DNA from: Isoetes taiwanensis
Lineage: Eukaryota; Streptophyta; Lycopodiopsida; Isoetales; Isoetaceae
Reading direction: 5' to 3'
Length of the DNA stretch: 64,000 nucleotides
Assembly: GCA_021234155.1 (NCBI GenBank)
Contig: JAJEKV010000008.1
Location: forward strand, 16,902,006 to 16,966,005
Shown here: piece by piece, positions 32,641 through 44,399 of the stretch
Layout of the letters: every line of letters starts with the position of its first letter
Position numbering within the stretch: the first letter of the stretch is position 1
Notes under the pieces: model-generated
Database searches by the model: none
What the model was told of the DNA's origin: nothing
The model's input: the letters and a program-made list of their open reading frames with translations, nothing else
Program-made: the position numbers and the translations under genes

Positions 32641-33054
32641 TTTATATGAAGAGCCACTAAAACATGCAGAAAAATCCAATGAAAAAAGTCACACTAATGT
32701 TGCAGACTTTAGTGATAATGAAAGTGAGGCATCTTAGTTATACACCTCAACATGAATCAAGAAATGTAACCGAGCCACTCAAGAAAGACCTTCAAGAACC
32801 TTTAGAAGAAGTTCAGCATGCTCATGAACAAATATTAGAAAACCCAAAAGAAAAAAAAAAAAAAGAAGCTCAGATATTGAAGGATGAAAATAAAGATACT
32901 ACATTGTTTGGAAGAGATGCTCATGGCAGAAGTAAAAGATTATTGCCAATTGAGGGGAAATAAATACAAAGGTTTGATATTCTAATTCTAGAAAGTGAAG
33001 AGGCTCCAAAACCTACATTGAGGCCATAAGTGGCAAGCATAAAGGTGATTGGGA

Positions 33055-34050
33055 AAAGCTATGGAAGATGAAATGAACTCATTTCATAGAACTAATACCT
33101 ATACTCTAGTGGATGACCTGAAAAATAAGAACATTATAGGAAGCAAATGGATATATTTAATTAAACCCGGATTTGATGGGAAATCCGTAAAAATACAAGG
33201 CTAGGCTTGTTGCTCAAGGGTTTACTAAAAACGAGGTCAAGATTTTGATGAAACATTTTCCCATTGGTGAAAATTAATAGTCTTAGAATTCTCAAGTATC
33301 AATTGCAAACTCAAGACTTAGAAATTCATCACATGGATGTGAGTACATCATTTTTGAATGCTAAGTTAGAAGAAGAAATTTATTTAAAACCAGCTCCGTG
33401 GATTTGATGAACATGCATAAAGTTTGAGGCTAAATCGAGCTGTGTATGGTTTAAAACGAGCTCCTAGGGAATGGTACAAATGCATGGATGGATATCTCGC
33501 TTGAACAAGGGTTTGAGAAGTTTATATGTGATGGTAATCTCTACAGATTCGTAAGTGGAAATGAAAGGTGTATAATAGCTTTGTATGTAGATGATAATAT
33601 TATGGTGGCAAAAGGCAAAAACATTTTGTTACATCAGAAGAATATTTTGAGCAAACGCTTTCAAATGACTGATTTGGGAGAATTAAGAAGATTTCTTGGG
33701 ATTGAAGTCTACAGGGACAAAACAAATAAGACTTTGCTTCTATCTCGTGAAATACATATTGCTAATATGTTGAAAAACTTTAATGGAGAATTGCAATGTA
33801 GCAGATACTCCACTAGTACCGGACAATTTTCGAAGATATGTGTCCAAAATCAGCTCAAGAGGTAAAGCAAATGGAAAAAACACCATATAGGTCTTTAATT
33901 GGTTGTCTTGCGATGTGGCTAATTGTACAAGGCCGATATATCATTTGCTGAATTTGTTGAGCAGGTAAACAATAATCCGTGGATAGCCCATTGATTGCAA
34001 ACAAAAAGGATAATTGAGGTATTTGAAAGGCTCTTTGAAAGTTGGAGTTA
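33055..34050 (+). pseudogene. element C reverse transcriptase, copy P (broken)
   Basis: MEDEMNSFHRTNTYTLVDD.., IIGSKWIY, KARLVAQGFTK, HHMDVSTSFLNAKLEEEIYL and NRAVYGLKRAPREWYKCMDG are followed by an open stretch with LYVDDNIMVAKG (YVDD at about 33,583-33,594) and FQMTDLGELRRFLGIEVYRD. Breaks at 33,190-33,420 and after 33,780 coincide with CAG/CTG sites that are intact in copy Q (52,442-53,250). Confidence 0.85.
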
Positions 34051-34536
34051 TGTACAATCCAACCAAATTGGAATTAAAAGCTTACCGTGATTCAGATTTG
34101 GGGAGGGAGATTTAGATCAAAGGAAATCTACCTCAGGATACTTAGTAATTCTGGGTGGAGCTCCTGTAGCCTGGAAGTGCAAAAAGCAATCTAGCATAGC
34201 TTTGTCAAGTGCAGAAGCTGAATACAGTGTAGCTTGTTTGGTGGCCAAAGAATTAATTTGGGAAAGAAGGCTATTAGCGTAATGGAAACTCAACAAGAAA
34301 ATCCTACAGTTATTTACTGTGATAATACAAGCTGCATATCCATGTCAAAAAATCATGTTCTTCATGAAAGAACAAAGCACATCAAAATGGAGGTTCATTT
34401 TTTGAGAGACATGGTAAAGAAAAACTTGTTGCACATGATACATATTGGGACAAATGATCAGCTAGCTGATATCCTGACTAAAGCACTTACAGTGAACAGG
34501 TTTCTACAGCTGAGAACTTTAATACAATGCAATTGA
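34051..34536 (+). pseudogene. element C RNase H, copy P
   Basis: Contains DSDWG..DLDQRKSTSGYLVILGGAPVAWKCKKQSS, ALSSAEAEYS, and from 34,234 an open frame with IYCDNTSCISMSKNHVLHERTKHIKMEVHFLRD and NDQLADILTKAL, all copia RNase H landmarks. The stop TGA at 34,534-34,536 lies shortly before the polypurine tract. Frame breaks at about 34,100 and 34,280. Confidence 0.85.
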
Positions 34537-34550
34537 AATCTCATTATTAC

Positions 34551-34562
34551 ATGAAGGGGGAA
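34551..34562 (+). other. element C polypurine tract
   Basis: ATGAAGGGGGAA immediately before the 3' LTR start TGAAGTGG. Confidence 0.8.
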
Positions 34563-35158
34563 TGAAGTGGTTATCATGTAATAATTGTTTGATGGAAATT
34601 CATCTAATAATTCTGCAAGCTCTAGCCTATGAGAAGCAGTGGCAGTAGGTTATAAGTCATACAAGCATTCATGAGAAGCAGTGGCAGTGAATGCAAGTGA
34701 ATAGCATCAAAGTTGAAAAGGGGCGCTGCCAGCGTTTGAGGCGCTTGTCATTCAATTTTAAGGCTGTATTTCGCACTCAGCGCCCATGTACCTTTCCGCC
34801 ATATAAAATACGCGTGAAAAAGATACACGTGGAAACCTGGTTAGGTTTCAATGTTTCAAAGGCAATTTTCTTAATACGTCTGTGGGATATTTGTGGATAA
34901 TAGATGAGGCTTGATTTGGAAAGCTGATCCACCCCTGAACCGCCAGATCTACCAAAAACAGTATATATATGATTGATTATGACTGAGCATGATGACACCG
35001 GATGCAGGAGCAATAATGTTGTTCTGATACATCATATTGTTTGAGAAGGTGTTAAATTGTGACTAATGCAGCATAAGGAATTAGTGACCATCTTTTGGCT
35101 TCCTTATTGCTTGCGAAGATAAGTCGTAGAAGAATATATTTTTGCTCAAATTCTATCG
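34563..35158 (+). repeat. element C 3' LTR, copy P
   Basis: 596 bp, TGAAGTGGTTATCATG to ..AATTCTATCG, followed by the target bases AGTCT. TATA box TATAAAATA at 34,802-34,810. An AGAAGCAGTGGCAGT motif occurs twice near 34,630 and 34,674. The last bases read TATCG rather than the usual TATCA. Confidence 0.88.
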
Positions 35159-35678
35159 AGTCTATGGATGCCTGGGTTTTGTACATGTTCCCAAAGAGCT
35201 AAGGCTCAAACTTGATGACAGGGCAAAAATTGCCTACTTGATAGGCTATGATGAACAATCAAAGGCTTACAGAATGTTTGAACCAGCAAAAAGGAAGATA
35301 ATAGTAAGCAGGGATGTGATTTTTAATGAAAGCCAATGTTATAAAACTAACAAGTCTTTATCTGCCAGAGTTGAGGAAAGAGAAGATAATGAGGCATCAA
35401 AAAAATTAGACAACACACTTATAATTGATGATGATGATACTAACTCTACCATTGTGCAGGAAGATATAACAAATGAAGCAGCACAAAGCCCTGTTACTCA
35501 TGATCAGGACATACCAGCAACTAAAGACCATGAGGTAGCTGAAGCAAAGGGTGGTCATGGGAAAAGAACCAATATCCAAATACTGCAAGATGAAGCAAGG
35601 TCAGTACTGAACTCTATGGTAGAGATCCTTCTGGAAGGAGTAGGAGATTAAAGAATAATTCTGCAGAAATAAATCTAG
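35159..35678 (+). pseudogene. element E integrase C-terminus, copy P, cut at the duplication junction
   Basis: E coding resumes as VYGCLGFVHVPKELRLKLDD..IAYLIGYDEQSKAYRMFEPAKRKIIVSRDVIFNES, then an acidic linker (DDDDTN). At 35,679-35,683 (TTGAA) it switches abruptly to element A's RT. The E continuation (RT) is found only after copy Q. Confidence 0.85.
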
Positions 35679-37227
35679 TTGAAGAAAAGCATTTATGGCT
35701 TAAAGCAGGCTCCAAGATGTTGGCATGCAAAAATTAATGCTTTCTTTTCTTGAGCGTTGTTCGCCAGGCGCAATGGACCCCAGTCTTTATTACAAATCAC
35801 ATGAAGGCCGAATGTGCGTTGTGGTTTTGTATGTTGATGATTTGATCATCACAGAGATCTTGATATGCTGATTTCTACATTGAAGTTGAAGTTATCTTCG
35901 CCCCTTCGAGATGACCCGACTTGGCCTTTATGCATTACTATTTAGGTGTAGAAGTGTGGCAAAGACTGATGGCATCTATCTTTCTCGGAAATATATCAAA
36001 GAAATGTTACCGGCAAGATCGTATGCAAGAGTGCAAGGCTGTGGCAAGTCCTTTTGATCCAGTGCACAAGGCTTGAGCTTGATTTCGATGGTGAGGAGTG
36101 TAATCCCACACTCTATCGAAGCTTGGTAGGGCGCTGATATATCTCACAGCCACTAGACTCGATATCTTTTTGCTCCGGAGTGCCTTGGCGATTCCATGAG
36201 GCAATCCCGGCACGACCGAAGGCCGCTAAAGATCTGGCATATATGAAGGGGACTTCACAGAAGGACTCTTTTATCGAGAGGTCCTCTGATTTCCAACTGA
36301 AAGTCTTTGTTGATGCGTGATCATGCTAATTGTCATGATAGCGTAAGGTCCACAACAAGGGATGGTCACGTTCATAGGGCCTAATGTGCCGTACATGGTT
36401 GTCCAAAAGAGCGATCCTGATGTCAATCAAGACCACGGAGGCGTAATTCAAAGCACTTCGGTGTTGGGATGCAGGAATTGTTGTGGCTTAAACATTTGTG
36501 GACAGATCTGTAGGTACCTCCATCCTCGGCTGTTATATTGTGTGACAACACAAGTACCATCCATCTTGCCAAGGATGCTAAGTACCACCCAAAGACAAAA
36601 CGCCTTGACACCCACTTGTGTTTTGTCCGTGAGCAGATCCAAATGAGATCTTCTCAACTTGTTCATTGCTCCTCACAGGATCAGTTTGCTGATGGCTTTA
36701 CCAAACCGTTAGTTGGATCCAAGTTGGTCAATGTGAAGGAGAGTTTGGGCATGAAGAAATTGCAGATGAAGGGAGAGAAGGATTACCTTAGTTTCAGCTG
36801 ATTTTCTTCTGCTTAGTCAGCAACATTTAAGGGAGAGTGTTGAAATATAAATATGCTGACTAAGCATAATGTGCTGAAACAGCAATGGTTCAGCACTTAT
36901 CACACAGGTGCTGAGAAGGTGCTGAAATGTACAGAAGGAAGCACTTTGTCAGCACTGAGCACCGACCCTAAATGAGTGCCGTAATTAGTGGATTTGTGGT
37001 TAAAATCCATGACTACTATTTTTAGTCTCACCGGTTGTATATATTGATTGTATGTTATGTACTATGCAATGCTCAGAAGTAGAGATTGTATTTCCTATTG
37101 CGCTTTTCTCAATAGATTTGTTCTTGTCTTTCCTATTGCGCTTTTCTCAATAGATTTGTTCTTGTCTTCTATTCTATCTCTTGAGTCGATCTTGCGAGTT
37201 TGTGCTGGTTTTGCACTAGTTCTATCA
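35679..37227 (+). pseudogene. element A 3' third (RT end, RNase H, 3' LTR), copy Q
   Basis: Begins inside A's RT (GAAAAGCATTTATGGCTTAAAGCAG), runs through YVDDL codons near 35,830, and RNase H with CDNTSTIHLAKDAKYHPKTKRLDTHLCFVRE and FADGFTKPLVGSKLVN (open 36,538-36,801). The polypurine tract TTAAGGGAGAG lies at about 36,827-36,837 and the 3' LTR at 36,838-37,227. It keeps both copies of the 38-bp LTR unit. Confidence 0.88.
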
Positions 37228-37232
37228 TTATT

Positions 37233-38657
37233 TAGCTAAACCATGAAATCTTTTGAAATGAAGTAGAAAATATATGCTTAATAATTTATTTTCTAGTATC
37301 TATAGAATAATTTCGGTCCGAGACTTAGCTAGTCAGTATTATTTTAGAATGTTTCCAAAGAGAATGACAAATGAAAAAAAAGTATAGTAATTTTATTTTA
37401 ATGTTTTCCATTAACCACACCACAGAAAAAATTTGAGATGAATTTTGGGTTATTTTAGCTGCATGCTAGAAAGTATGAGAGGGGAAATTTGTAGAGAGTT
37501 AAACCACAGAAAGTTTTGGGATTAATCTCGGACAAGTTTAGCTAAAGCCATTATGGCTAATAAGAAACATGTGATTAGTAATTTATTCCCTAATCGTATA
37601 TTAGGGCCTCTGGGCGCCTCTCATTTCGATTATGGTGATTTATGACTGGGGGTGCCTATGATTTTGAAATATGAAATACAAGTTCACCTAAGGTTTTGGG
37701 ATATGAAATATGGGGACTCATCTATATACGGGTTCACTTAAGGTTTTAGAATACTAAAAATGCGAGACTCTTCGAACCCCTATCAAAAATATTCCAATAT
37801 CCTAATAAGAATGCTTTAACGAATGCAACCAGTGAGCTAACTCCCTTATTTTTTCTATTGAATCTATTTTCTTTTTTTTTCTATAATAACCCATTCAATT
37901 GTGTTAGAGGTGTGGTCTATGGTTTTAGGAATCGTGATTTATGCATCTACATCAAATCCCCTATGGTTCCCTCTCGTTTAGATTCACTGTATTTTTTATG
38001 ATTGGGAGTGCCTATGATTTTGAAATATGAAATACAGGTTCGCCTAAGGTTTTGGAATACGAAATATGGGGACTCATCTCTATACGGGTTCACTTAAGGT
38101 TTTAGAATATGAAATGTGGAGACTCGAAGTCCTATTAAAATAATCCAATATCCTAATTAGAATGCTTTAGCAATGCAATCAATGAGCTAACTCACTTATT
38201 TTTTCTAATGAATCTATGTTTTTTTTTTGCTATAATAACCTATTCAATTGTGTTAGGAGTGTTGTCTATGGTCTCAGGAATGGTGATTTATACATCAACA
38301 TCAAATCCCCCTTGACCCCCCTGTGATTGTGCTACATATTATAAACGAAGTGCGCCCCAGACAACTTCGATCGTTGGATCCCTCCATCCTACGGCCCAAA
38401 ATGTTATGGCCTCTGGGCGCCTCTCGTTTCGATTATGGTGATTTACGACTGGGGATTCTATGATTTTAACATATGAAATACAGATTCGTCTAAGGTTTTG
38501 GAATATGAAATCCCGAGACTCATCTCTATCTGAGTTCACCTAAGGTTTAAGAATATGAAATCACGGAGACTCGAGCCCTATCAAAATAATCAAATATCCT
38601 AATAAGAATGCTTTAACCAATGCAACCCCTGACTAACTTGCTTATTTTTTCTGTTGA
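37233..38657. repeat. spacer and 450-bp monomers 3-5, copy Q
   Basis: Duplicate of 17,759-19,181: spacer to about 37,600, monomer 3 with the same internal deletion, monomer 4, then monomer 5 cut at CTGTTGA by the second copy of E's 5' LTR. Confidence 0.88.
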
Positions 38658-39114
38658 TGTTGAAGTATGATCATATTATAATCAGAGTAAATTTATCAGA
38701 GTGATAAACTGCCTATCCTGGCTAGATGGAAGATATCAAGGTCAATTAAGCTATAAAGGAATAGACATTAAGCTTATACTGAACAATGAAATAACTAGAA
38801 CTGGCGGAGAATAACTAGGCTGATGGTTGAAGCAATCGATTATCCAAGTGACCATTGACCTAGGTTATTGGAATTATTTTAATAGTTGTGTAAAAGGTTG
38901 TGGTGGGTCAAATAAGAAAAGGCCACAAATGAAGTATTCAAATAGAAAGGTTTTGGAGCCGAAACCGACGAGGAGACTATGGTGCCGATTCGAATGGATC
39001 GGTGCCATATATAAATATAAGAAGGATCAAGAAGATCATCAAGTTGGTGTGTTGTTCTGATTCATCAAAGGATGAATGCTAGGGCTATCGAATAATTTGG
39101 TTCGATTTGTAAGA

Positions 39115-42100
39115 AGGAAGGAAGGAAGGAAGGAAGTATATTTTAACGTCCCACGAGGCCAACCGCCTATGAGACGGTTTTACAATATAAGCGGAAAGTT
39201 TCCAAAACAAAAGAAAACCACGTAAAACCCTCAGACAATGTGTCTCTACTCATTTGATGAAAAAACCCCCATGTGGGAGGAAAAACCCTTGTAGTAGGCG
39301 TTGAGAGGCCCTATCCGGCTCAAATTCCCCTATCTTTGAGGGGACTCCCCGGCGGTGGAAACTTGCGAGAATGTAGGACGCAAGACGTGCCACCATTGGC
39401 GAAGCCAGCAGTTGATGAATTGCTATCTCAGAGCATCTGAGATCAGCATGAGCTGCTCGGATGTGTGCATATGCTGGGCATTCCTGTAGAGCATGGTGTT
39501 CATCTTCTACTATCTGCATGTGACAGCACTGGCATAATCTCTCATGCCGGGGGATTCCCTGCCCTCCATCCGTACCCCAGCGGCCTGTCTCAATTCTGAG
39601 ATGGTGGGACCCTGTCCTTATTGCAGCTATAGCTCTCCATTTCTTGGTGGAGATGTGTGCCTTCAAATACTGGTGGGGGCCGTGTTCAAGCGACGGATTG
39701 ACCTGTGTGTGGTAGTGCTCTGTTTTGGGCTTCGCAAGAGTGGGTGCATCCCATAGAGAGGTAACAAAGCGCTCATTCAAATGCAGCTCCTGCTCCGCGA
39801 TATCCGACATATCCATAATGTGTTGATAGTCTATGGACCATCTTGCGAACCATCCCCTACAATGCTCCTGTCACACTCTCTTGAGACGTGGTGGCCCTTG
39901 TGCCAATAACAGAGCCCGGGGAGGAAGATCTTGTGCATCCATTACGTCAACCTTATGGAAATATGCAAGGTGCTAGCATAGCCCGGCGAATCTTGCGGGG
40001 GCCAAAAAGCCCGTCTCATACAACAAAATTGGATAAGCCCCGTGTCCTTGGCGCTGGGATGTATGGTAGGAAAGCCTTACGTACCATCTCTAGCTTATCC
40101 CAAGTACCCTTGCCCTTCTTGGCCCCCCAGACCTCTACCCCATCACGGCAATACTGGTTCCGGAATGCCGGAACATGTGTGCTTTTATGCGCCCAATCGC
40201 TGAGAGATCTATTCTGTAACTATTATTGCATTGCATACGAGGACTTTCCATCCCCAATACCCTTCTTTTTACGCGTCATCCCATAGCATGTTAGCGGAAA
40301 TCGATTCCCGGATACTTAAAGGTCCTTACAACTTCCATCCTTGTCCTCTGTAGAATAGAAGTGGGATATCATCATGCCGCATGTGGATTGGCAACAGCTT
40401 GGTTTTTACTGGCGGTTGGCCATTCCCACTATGTCACGAAATTGATCGAGAGCATCCAAATGTTCTGCATACTCCTAGATGTATGGGATAATAAGCCCAG
40501 ATCGTGCGCATAGAGCAAACTGTTTTTTATCATATGCCTCCGCAACTGCGGGCCACCACCTCCATGTTCTTGCATCCGTGTCTCCAACTTGTCAATATAG
40601 AGTCCAAAAGCGTTGGAGATAACGGGCATCCACTGTTTAACATCTATGGTCTTTGTTCACCCGTTGGTCCGGCGCGAAGCAAAGTGGCATATATTCCGTC
40701 ATAGAGCGGTAGATGGCATTACGCGCAAATCTGTGGGACATGTAGCTCCCCAAAAGCGTTGCCACAACAGTCCCGAGGGACCGATCATATGTCGCCTTAA
40801 AATCCCGCGGCGGAAGAATACAAGTCACGGTGTGCATTGCGGCTAGCTTCCATAAGGATTACGGTAAAAATATGATCACTGGAGGGGTGTGGGGTGGAAA
40901 ACCTGCGGCCAACTACCGCGTGCTCCGATTTCTCGCCCATTCGTTAACTTCTTCTCGGCCACACCGCTAGAAGTTTTCGCGGTAGCCGGCTCACCATGAT
41001 CATCACGGTAGTTGGTGGAGTCATCCACGCTTCCCCGTCTTATGAGCGGGGGTGACCTTGCTAACCATCCATTCTGTGGGAGGCCCTCTCTCGATGGCGA
41101 TTGATTATCCTGTCAAAGGGGCCGAGCGGTGGCCCACCCCATTTCAACAGCTCCGCTTTGAAGTCCCCGCAAGTCCTTTGCTTTACCATTAGCAAGATGC
41201 CTAAGACCCTAGTGGATGTCCGCCTCGAGCTGTGAGTGTTTCTCCCAGTTGATCCGCACGTCGGCAATTGCTCACGGGGTCGTACAACTCCTCAACCCGC
41301 TGTCTCCCACAGGCGAGGTAACATTGTCGTGGTTGATGCCTCTTATATCTGACACTCTCGCCAAAAGGCTTTTGGCTCGATCATCGATAGATCAAACATG
41401 CGTTGCTGATTTTCTGCAATGTAGCGATGCTTTTTGGATTCCAAGAATGTCTTATAGTCTCTAATGGCCTGTGGCCGGAGCTGTGGATCTAAGATGGTGC
41501 GTAGCTAACTCTTTAGAGCCTTACATTCAGCGTCAAACCAGGGGTTTTGAGGGAATTGCGCAGTGTCCCTTCGCGGGGGCTTTCTTGCCGCAAAGCATTT
41601 ACTGGCTGCTGCGAGTAAGGCCTTCACCAACCATTCACACTTATCATGCAATGTATAGAGGGCATCAATCCCCCTCAGTAGCTCCGCGCTCAAAGCCCAC
41701 CTCATATCCCGCTTGCTTCCGATAGTTCTGGTGTATCCCAAACCCCGGGCGCCTTTGTCTTGTGGCCCGCACGCCACTGAGTGCCTCCAATCCAAAGTGA
41801 CATAAAGTGGATAGTGGTCTGACAAAGTCTCTTCATCTCTCTTGTTCCTGCGTCGTTGCGAAAATCTCGAATGATATCAAGTTCGCACTGAGCTAGAGAT
41901 AGTCCACCACGCCAGCTCCACCATCGCCCCGGCCGCCTTCGCAAAGTGAAGCCCCCTCATCAATTTCACCGAAGCATACCATTGCAGATCACCATGTCAA
42001 AGATCGACATAGCTGGACCAACTCTCTTCCAAAGTCTCCGGAGACTGTATCCTGGGAGCGTCTTGCATGCTGAGATGCCTCCGTTTCTAGCCAAAGTGGG

Positions 42101-42193
42101 TTGGAGTCAGCATTTCCACGAAGGTGACCGATCACATGTGCGTGCGTGCATTGAAATCTCCCAATAAAAATACATGACCCTCCACGGCATCGA
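39115..42193 (-). mobile_element. LINE F, copy Q
   Basis: Same insertion as 19,636-22,714, with the same (GGAA)n edge on the left and the same truncated endonuclease edge on the right. An endonuclease start is at about 42,207-41,989, an open linker/endonuclease stretch at 41,825-41,505, and the YAHD variant of the RT motif near 40,530-40,500. Many changes relative to P fall at CAG/CTG. Confidence 0.88.
39250..39816 (-). CDS. LINE F ORF2 C-terminal part (188 codons), copy Q
   Basis: The longest LINE frame in the window. It runs LNERFVTSLWDAPTL, KKWRAIAAIRTGSHHLRIETGRWG, then RHERLCQCCHMQIVEDEHHALQEC, a CX2C..HH..C putative zinc-binding motif, PAYAHIRAAHADL, and ends about 20 codons after a basic DRASQRLLQGFF. 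It is only a fragment of ORF2 (RT is upstream in broken frames), so not an independent gene. The corresponding P region is split into three frames. Confidence 0.7.
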   Translation of the reverse strand: MDMSDIAEQELHLNERFVTSLWDAPTLAKPKTEHYHTQVNPSLEHGPHQYLKAHISTKKWRAIAAIRTGSHHLRIETGRWGTDGGQGIPRHERLCQCCHMQIVEDEHHALQECPAYAHIRAAHADLRCSEIAIHQLLASPMVARLASYILASFHRRGVPSKIGEFEPDRASQRLLQGFFLPHGGFFIK

Positions 42194-42381
42194 AGCTTGA
42201 CTCTCACTATTGCTACGGTGAATTAATCAATATCTTTTGCTACAATATTTTCTCTTAACCATTGAATAATTCATGTTTGTAGAAATTATTGCATTGCAAA
42301 GATTCATAAATATAAAGGGAGTTGTATCATCTAGACATTGTACTATCTAACTTTCTTATCGGCATTTGAGCCGGGTTCAAA

Positions 42382-43308
42382 ATGTCTAGCGTTTGGGGCA
42401 TCTCTTCTATCCGGAATTAAAGTCTATGAAGGTGGTCCCGGATTTGGATATGGAAAGAGCAAATGAAAAATGTTCTAGAAAATGAAAATCTATGGGATTT
42501 GGTGCGGGATTCTTATGAATCTTCAAGTCAATTGCGGAAGAAGGGAGAGTAGCTCTTCCGACACAAATGCAACGACTACCGTAAGTAGTGGTGGAAATGA
42601 AAATGCTAGGGTCAAAGAGGCATATGCCATTTTGACAAGTAAAGTTGGAGCATCCATTTTGCTCAAAGTGAAAGGAAAAGCTAAAACACTTTGAAGAAAA
42701 AATCATCTTCTCGGATTGATATTCTAGACAAATCCCTTTAGGAAACTAAGGCTTAAAGATGATGATGATCTTACTAAGTTTTTTCAAAGTTTGACAATAT
42801 AATAGCAGATCTGGAGGGTGCGGGAATGGTTCTAACCCATCAACGTAAGCTTCTTCATATAGCTAGAGTACGTGGAGGGAACAAACAGCTAGCTATATAT
42901 TAATTAAAATGTAGCAAAACCGAGAGGCAAATGAAGATATGATTAGAAACGAAGTTCCAAAGCAGAATAAAAGTACTATCGATGACTATGAGGACAACGT
43001 TGAAGTGTTGTATAATCGGCAAGGGAAAATATAAAGGGAACAGCTCCAACACATCAAAGGAAAGAAGACAAGTTGGACCCTGTTATCACTGCAAGGAGCA
43101 TGGACATTTAAAGGCAGATTGTCCTAAGTTAAGGGAAGTAGAGTGCTATAACTGTGGAGGGAAGGGACACTTTGCAAATAGGTGTTCTAGCAATAGAGGA
43201 GGATGGGGGAAAAGCAACAGAGGGAGAGCCTCATTTAGAGGTCAAGGAAAAAGCCATGGGAAACAAAATGCCATAGTCAACTTTGCTGAAGAAACTGAAG
43301 AAGAGTCG
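42382..43308 (+). pseudogene. element E gag, copy Q
   Basis: ATG at 42,382 (MSS). The first 600 bases are broken at many CAG/CTG sites (GTCTAGCGTTTGG against GTCTAGCAGGTTTGG in P). From 42,982 an open frame covers both zinc knuckles (CYHCKEHGHLKADC, CYNCGGKGHFANRC) and runs on into the protease without interruption, showing that the P break at 23,815 is not ancestral. Confidence 0.87.
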
Positions 43309-43560
43309 AGTGAAGAAGATGAGGATGCTGAGGTAAGAAATAATGATATTTTGACTATTTCAAAAGGGGAATATAATGATCTAAATGATATGTTAATATT
43401 AGATAGTGGAGCAGAAAAAACAGTGATTGGATCAACAAAGTTGTTCAAGCAAGAAAATGAAGAAAGGACAGGATACATCAAGCTTGGAACTGTTCGATTT
43501 GCAAGGGAAGGCTGTAGTTCTGAAAGATCCAACACTAGTTAGAAATTTAATTTTAGTTAG
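43309..43560 (+). pseudogene. element E protease, copy Q
   Basis: In the same open frame as the gag knuckles: EETEEESSEEDEDAEVRNNDILTISK, then LILDSGAEKTVIGSTKLF with the active-site DSGA. The frame closes at the end of the protease (SNTS*), and pol continues from about 43,427 in the next frame. Confidence 0.85.
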
Positions 43561-44399
43561 CCAGTTAGTAGACATGGGCTATACAGTCATTTTTGACAAA
43601 ATTCAGTGTACTGTGCTATTTGAAAATAAAGTAAAGTTTCTTGGAGTGGGGAATTTTTTTGGCATGAATATTAATGATTTGCCTAATGTTAATGCAATCA
43701 TTGTTCCTGATATAAATATTTGGCATCAGAGACTTTGCCATACCAGTAACAAAAATATTGAGATCATGATTAAACAGGGAATGATTAAGGCTGACAACTT
43801 AAGCAAAGAAGAAAAGATATGTTTTGGTTGCATGATGGGGAAGCACTCCAGGTTACCATTTAAAAAATCAAACAAAAGAGCAATGGGAGTTCTGGATATT
43901 ATACACACAGATTTATATGGACCTCTCAATGTGAGGAGTATGTCTGGAAAAAGATATTATTACATTTATTGACGATTTCAGTAGAAGAACCAAATGTGTA
44001 TGTTTAAGAAGGAAAAATGAGGCCTTTGAGGCATTCAAAATGTTTTCTCTGCAAGGTAGCTCAAACCGAAGGAAAATTAAATGCATACGCTCTAACAGGG
44101 AGGTGAATACCTATCAGGTGAATTTAAAAGATATTGCAAAGCTAAAGGGATTAAGAGGCAGCTCACTTGTAGATTTTCTCCACAACAAAATGGAGTTGCA
44201 GAGAGAAAAAATAGAACAATTCTTAATGTTGTTCGAGCAATGTTGGAACATTCAGGATTACCTAATATTTTATGGGAGGAAGCTATAAGAACAGCAAGAG
44301 AAGTCCAAAATATGCTACCTTAAACAAGCATTAATTGAGCAATGCCCGAGATGCTTTAATTCGAAGAAGAAAACAGAACTTTAACAAACCGAAAAGTCT
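43561..44399 (+). pseudogene. element E integrase N-terminal two-thirds, copy Q
   Basis: Open from about 43,427 to 43,972: SQLVDMGYTVIFDKIQC, NIWHQRLCHTSNKNIEIM, EEKICFGCMMGK, IIHTDLYGPLNVRSMSGK. It ends at the same TTATTGACG frame change as copy P. After that (44,040-44,288) the frame is wrong and the catalytic SD..GEY block is damaged. The E-C border AGTCT is at 44,395-44,399. Confidence 0.85.

Larger units (their letters stand above)
24950..35158 (+). mobile_element. element C: copia retrotransposon nested in E
   Basis: Inserted in E's integrase at AGTCT: 24,945-24,949 on the left and 35,159-35,163 on the right, after which E coding resumes in frame (VYGCLGF). The LTR starts TGAAGT(GG)TTATCATG. 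The 5' LTR is only a 140-bp remnant, because foreign sequence (25,090-30,230) replaced the rest. Gag, protease, integrase, RT, RNase H, polypurine tract and a complete 596-bp 3' LTR remain. C is a relative of E (same gag start style, MSTRFGAN against MSSRFGAS) but a separate family. Confidence 0.88.
16233..35678. repeat. 19.4-kb tandem duplication, copy P
   Basis: Head-to-tail duplicate of 35,679-55,087, with offset 19,446 at the left edge and 19,409 at the right edge. It contains the 3' end of element A, array monomers 3-5, the 5' half of element E with LINE F, the 1.54-kb duplication, and elements D and C with their MITE. The left edge is inside A's reverse transcriptase and the right edge inside E's integrase-RT linker. 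Confidence 0.93.
38658..42360 (+). repeat. element E 5' LTR with LINE F, copy Q
   Basis: Same split structure as 19,182-22,880; LTR pieces 38,658-39,114 and 42,194-42,360. The GGGCAGAATAACTAGGGCAG of copy P is altered here near 38,800 at its CAG sites. Confidence 0.88.

Noticed and set aside
35142-35651. 169-codon frame as an independent gene
   Set aside because: It begins within element C's LTR and continues E's integrase after the AGTCT duplication; it is a retrotransposon fragment.
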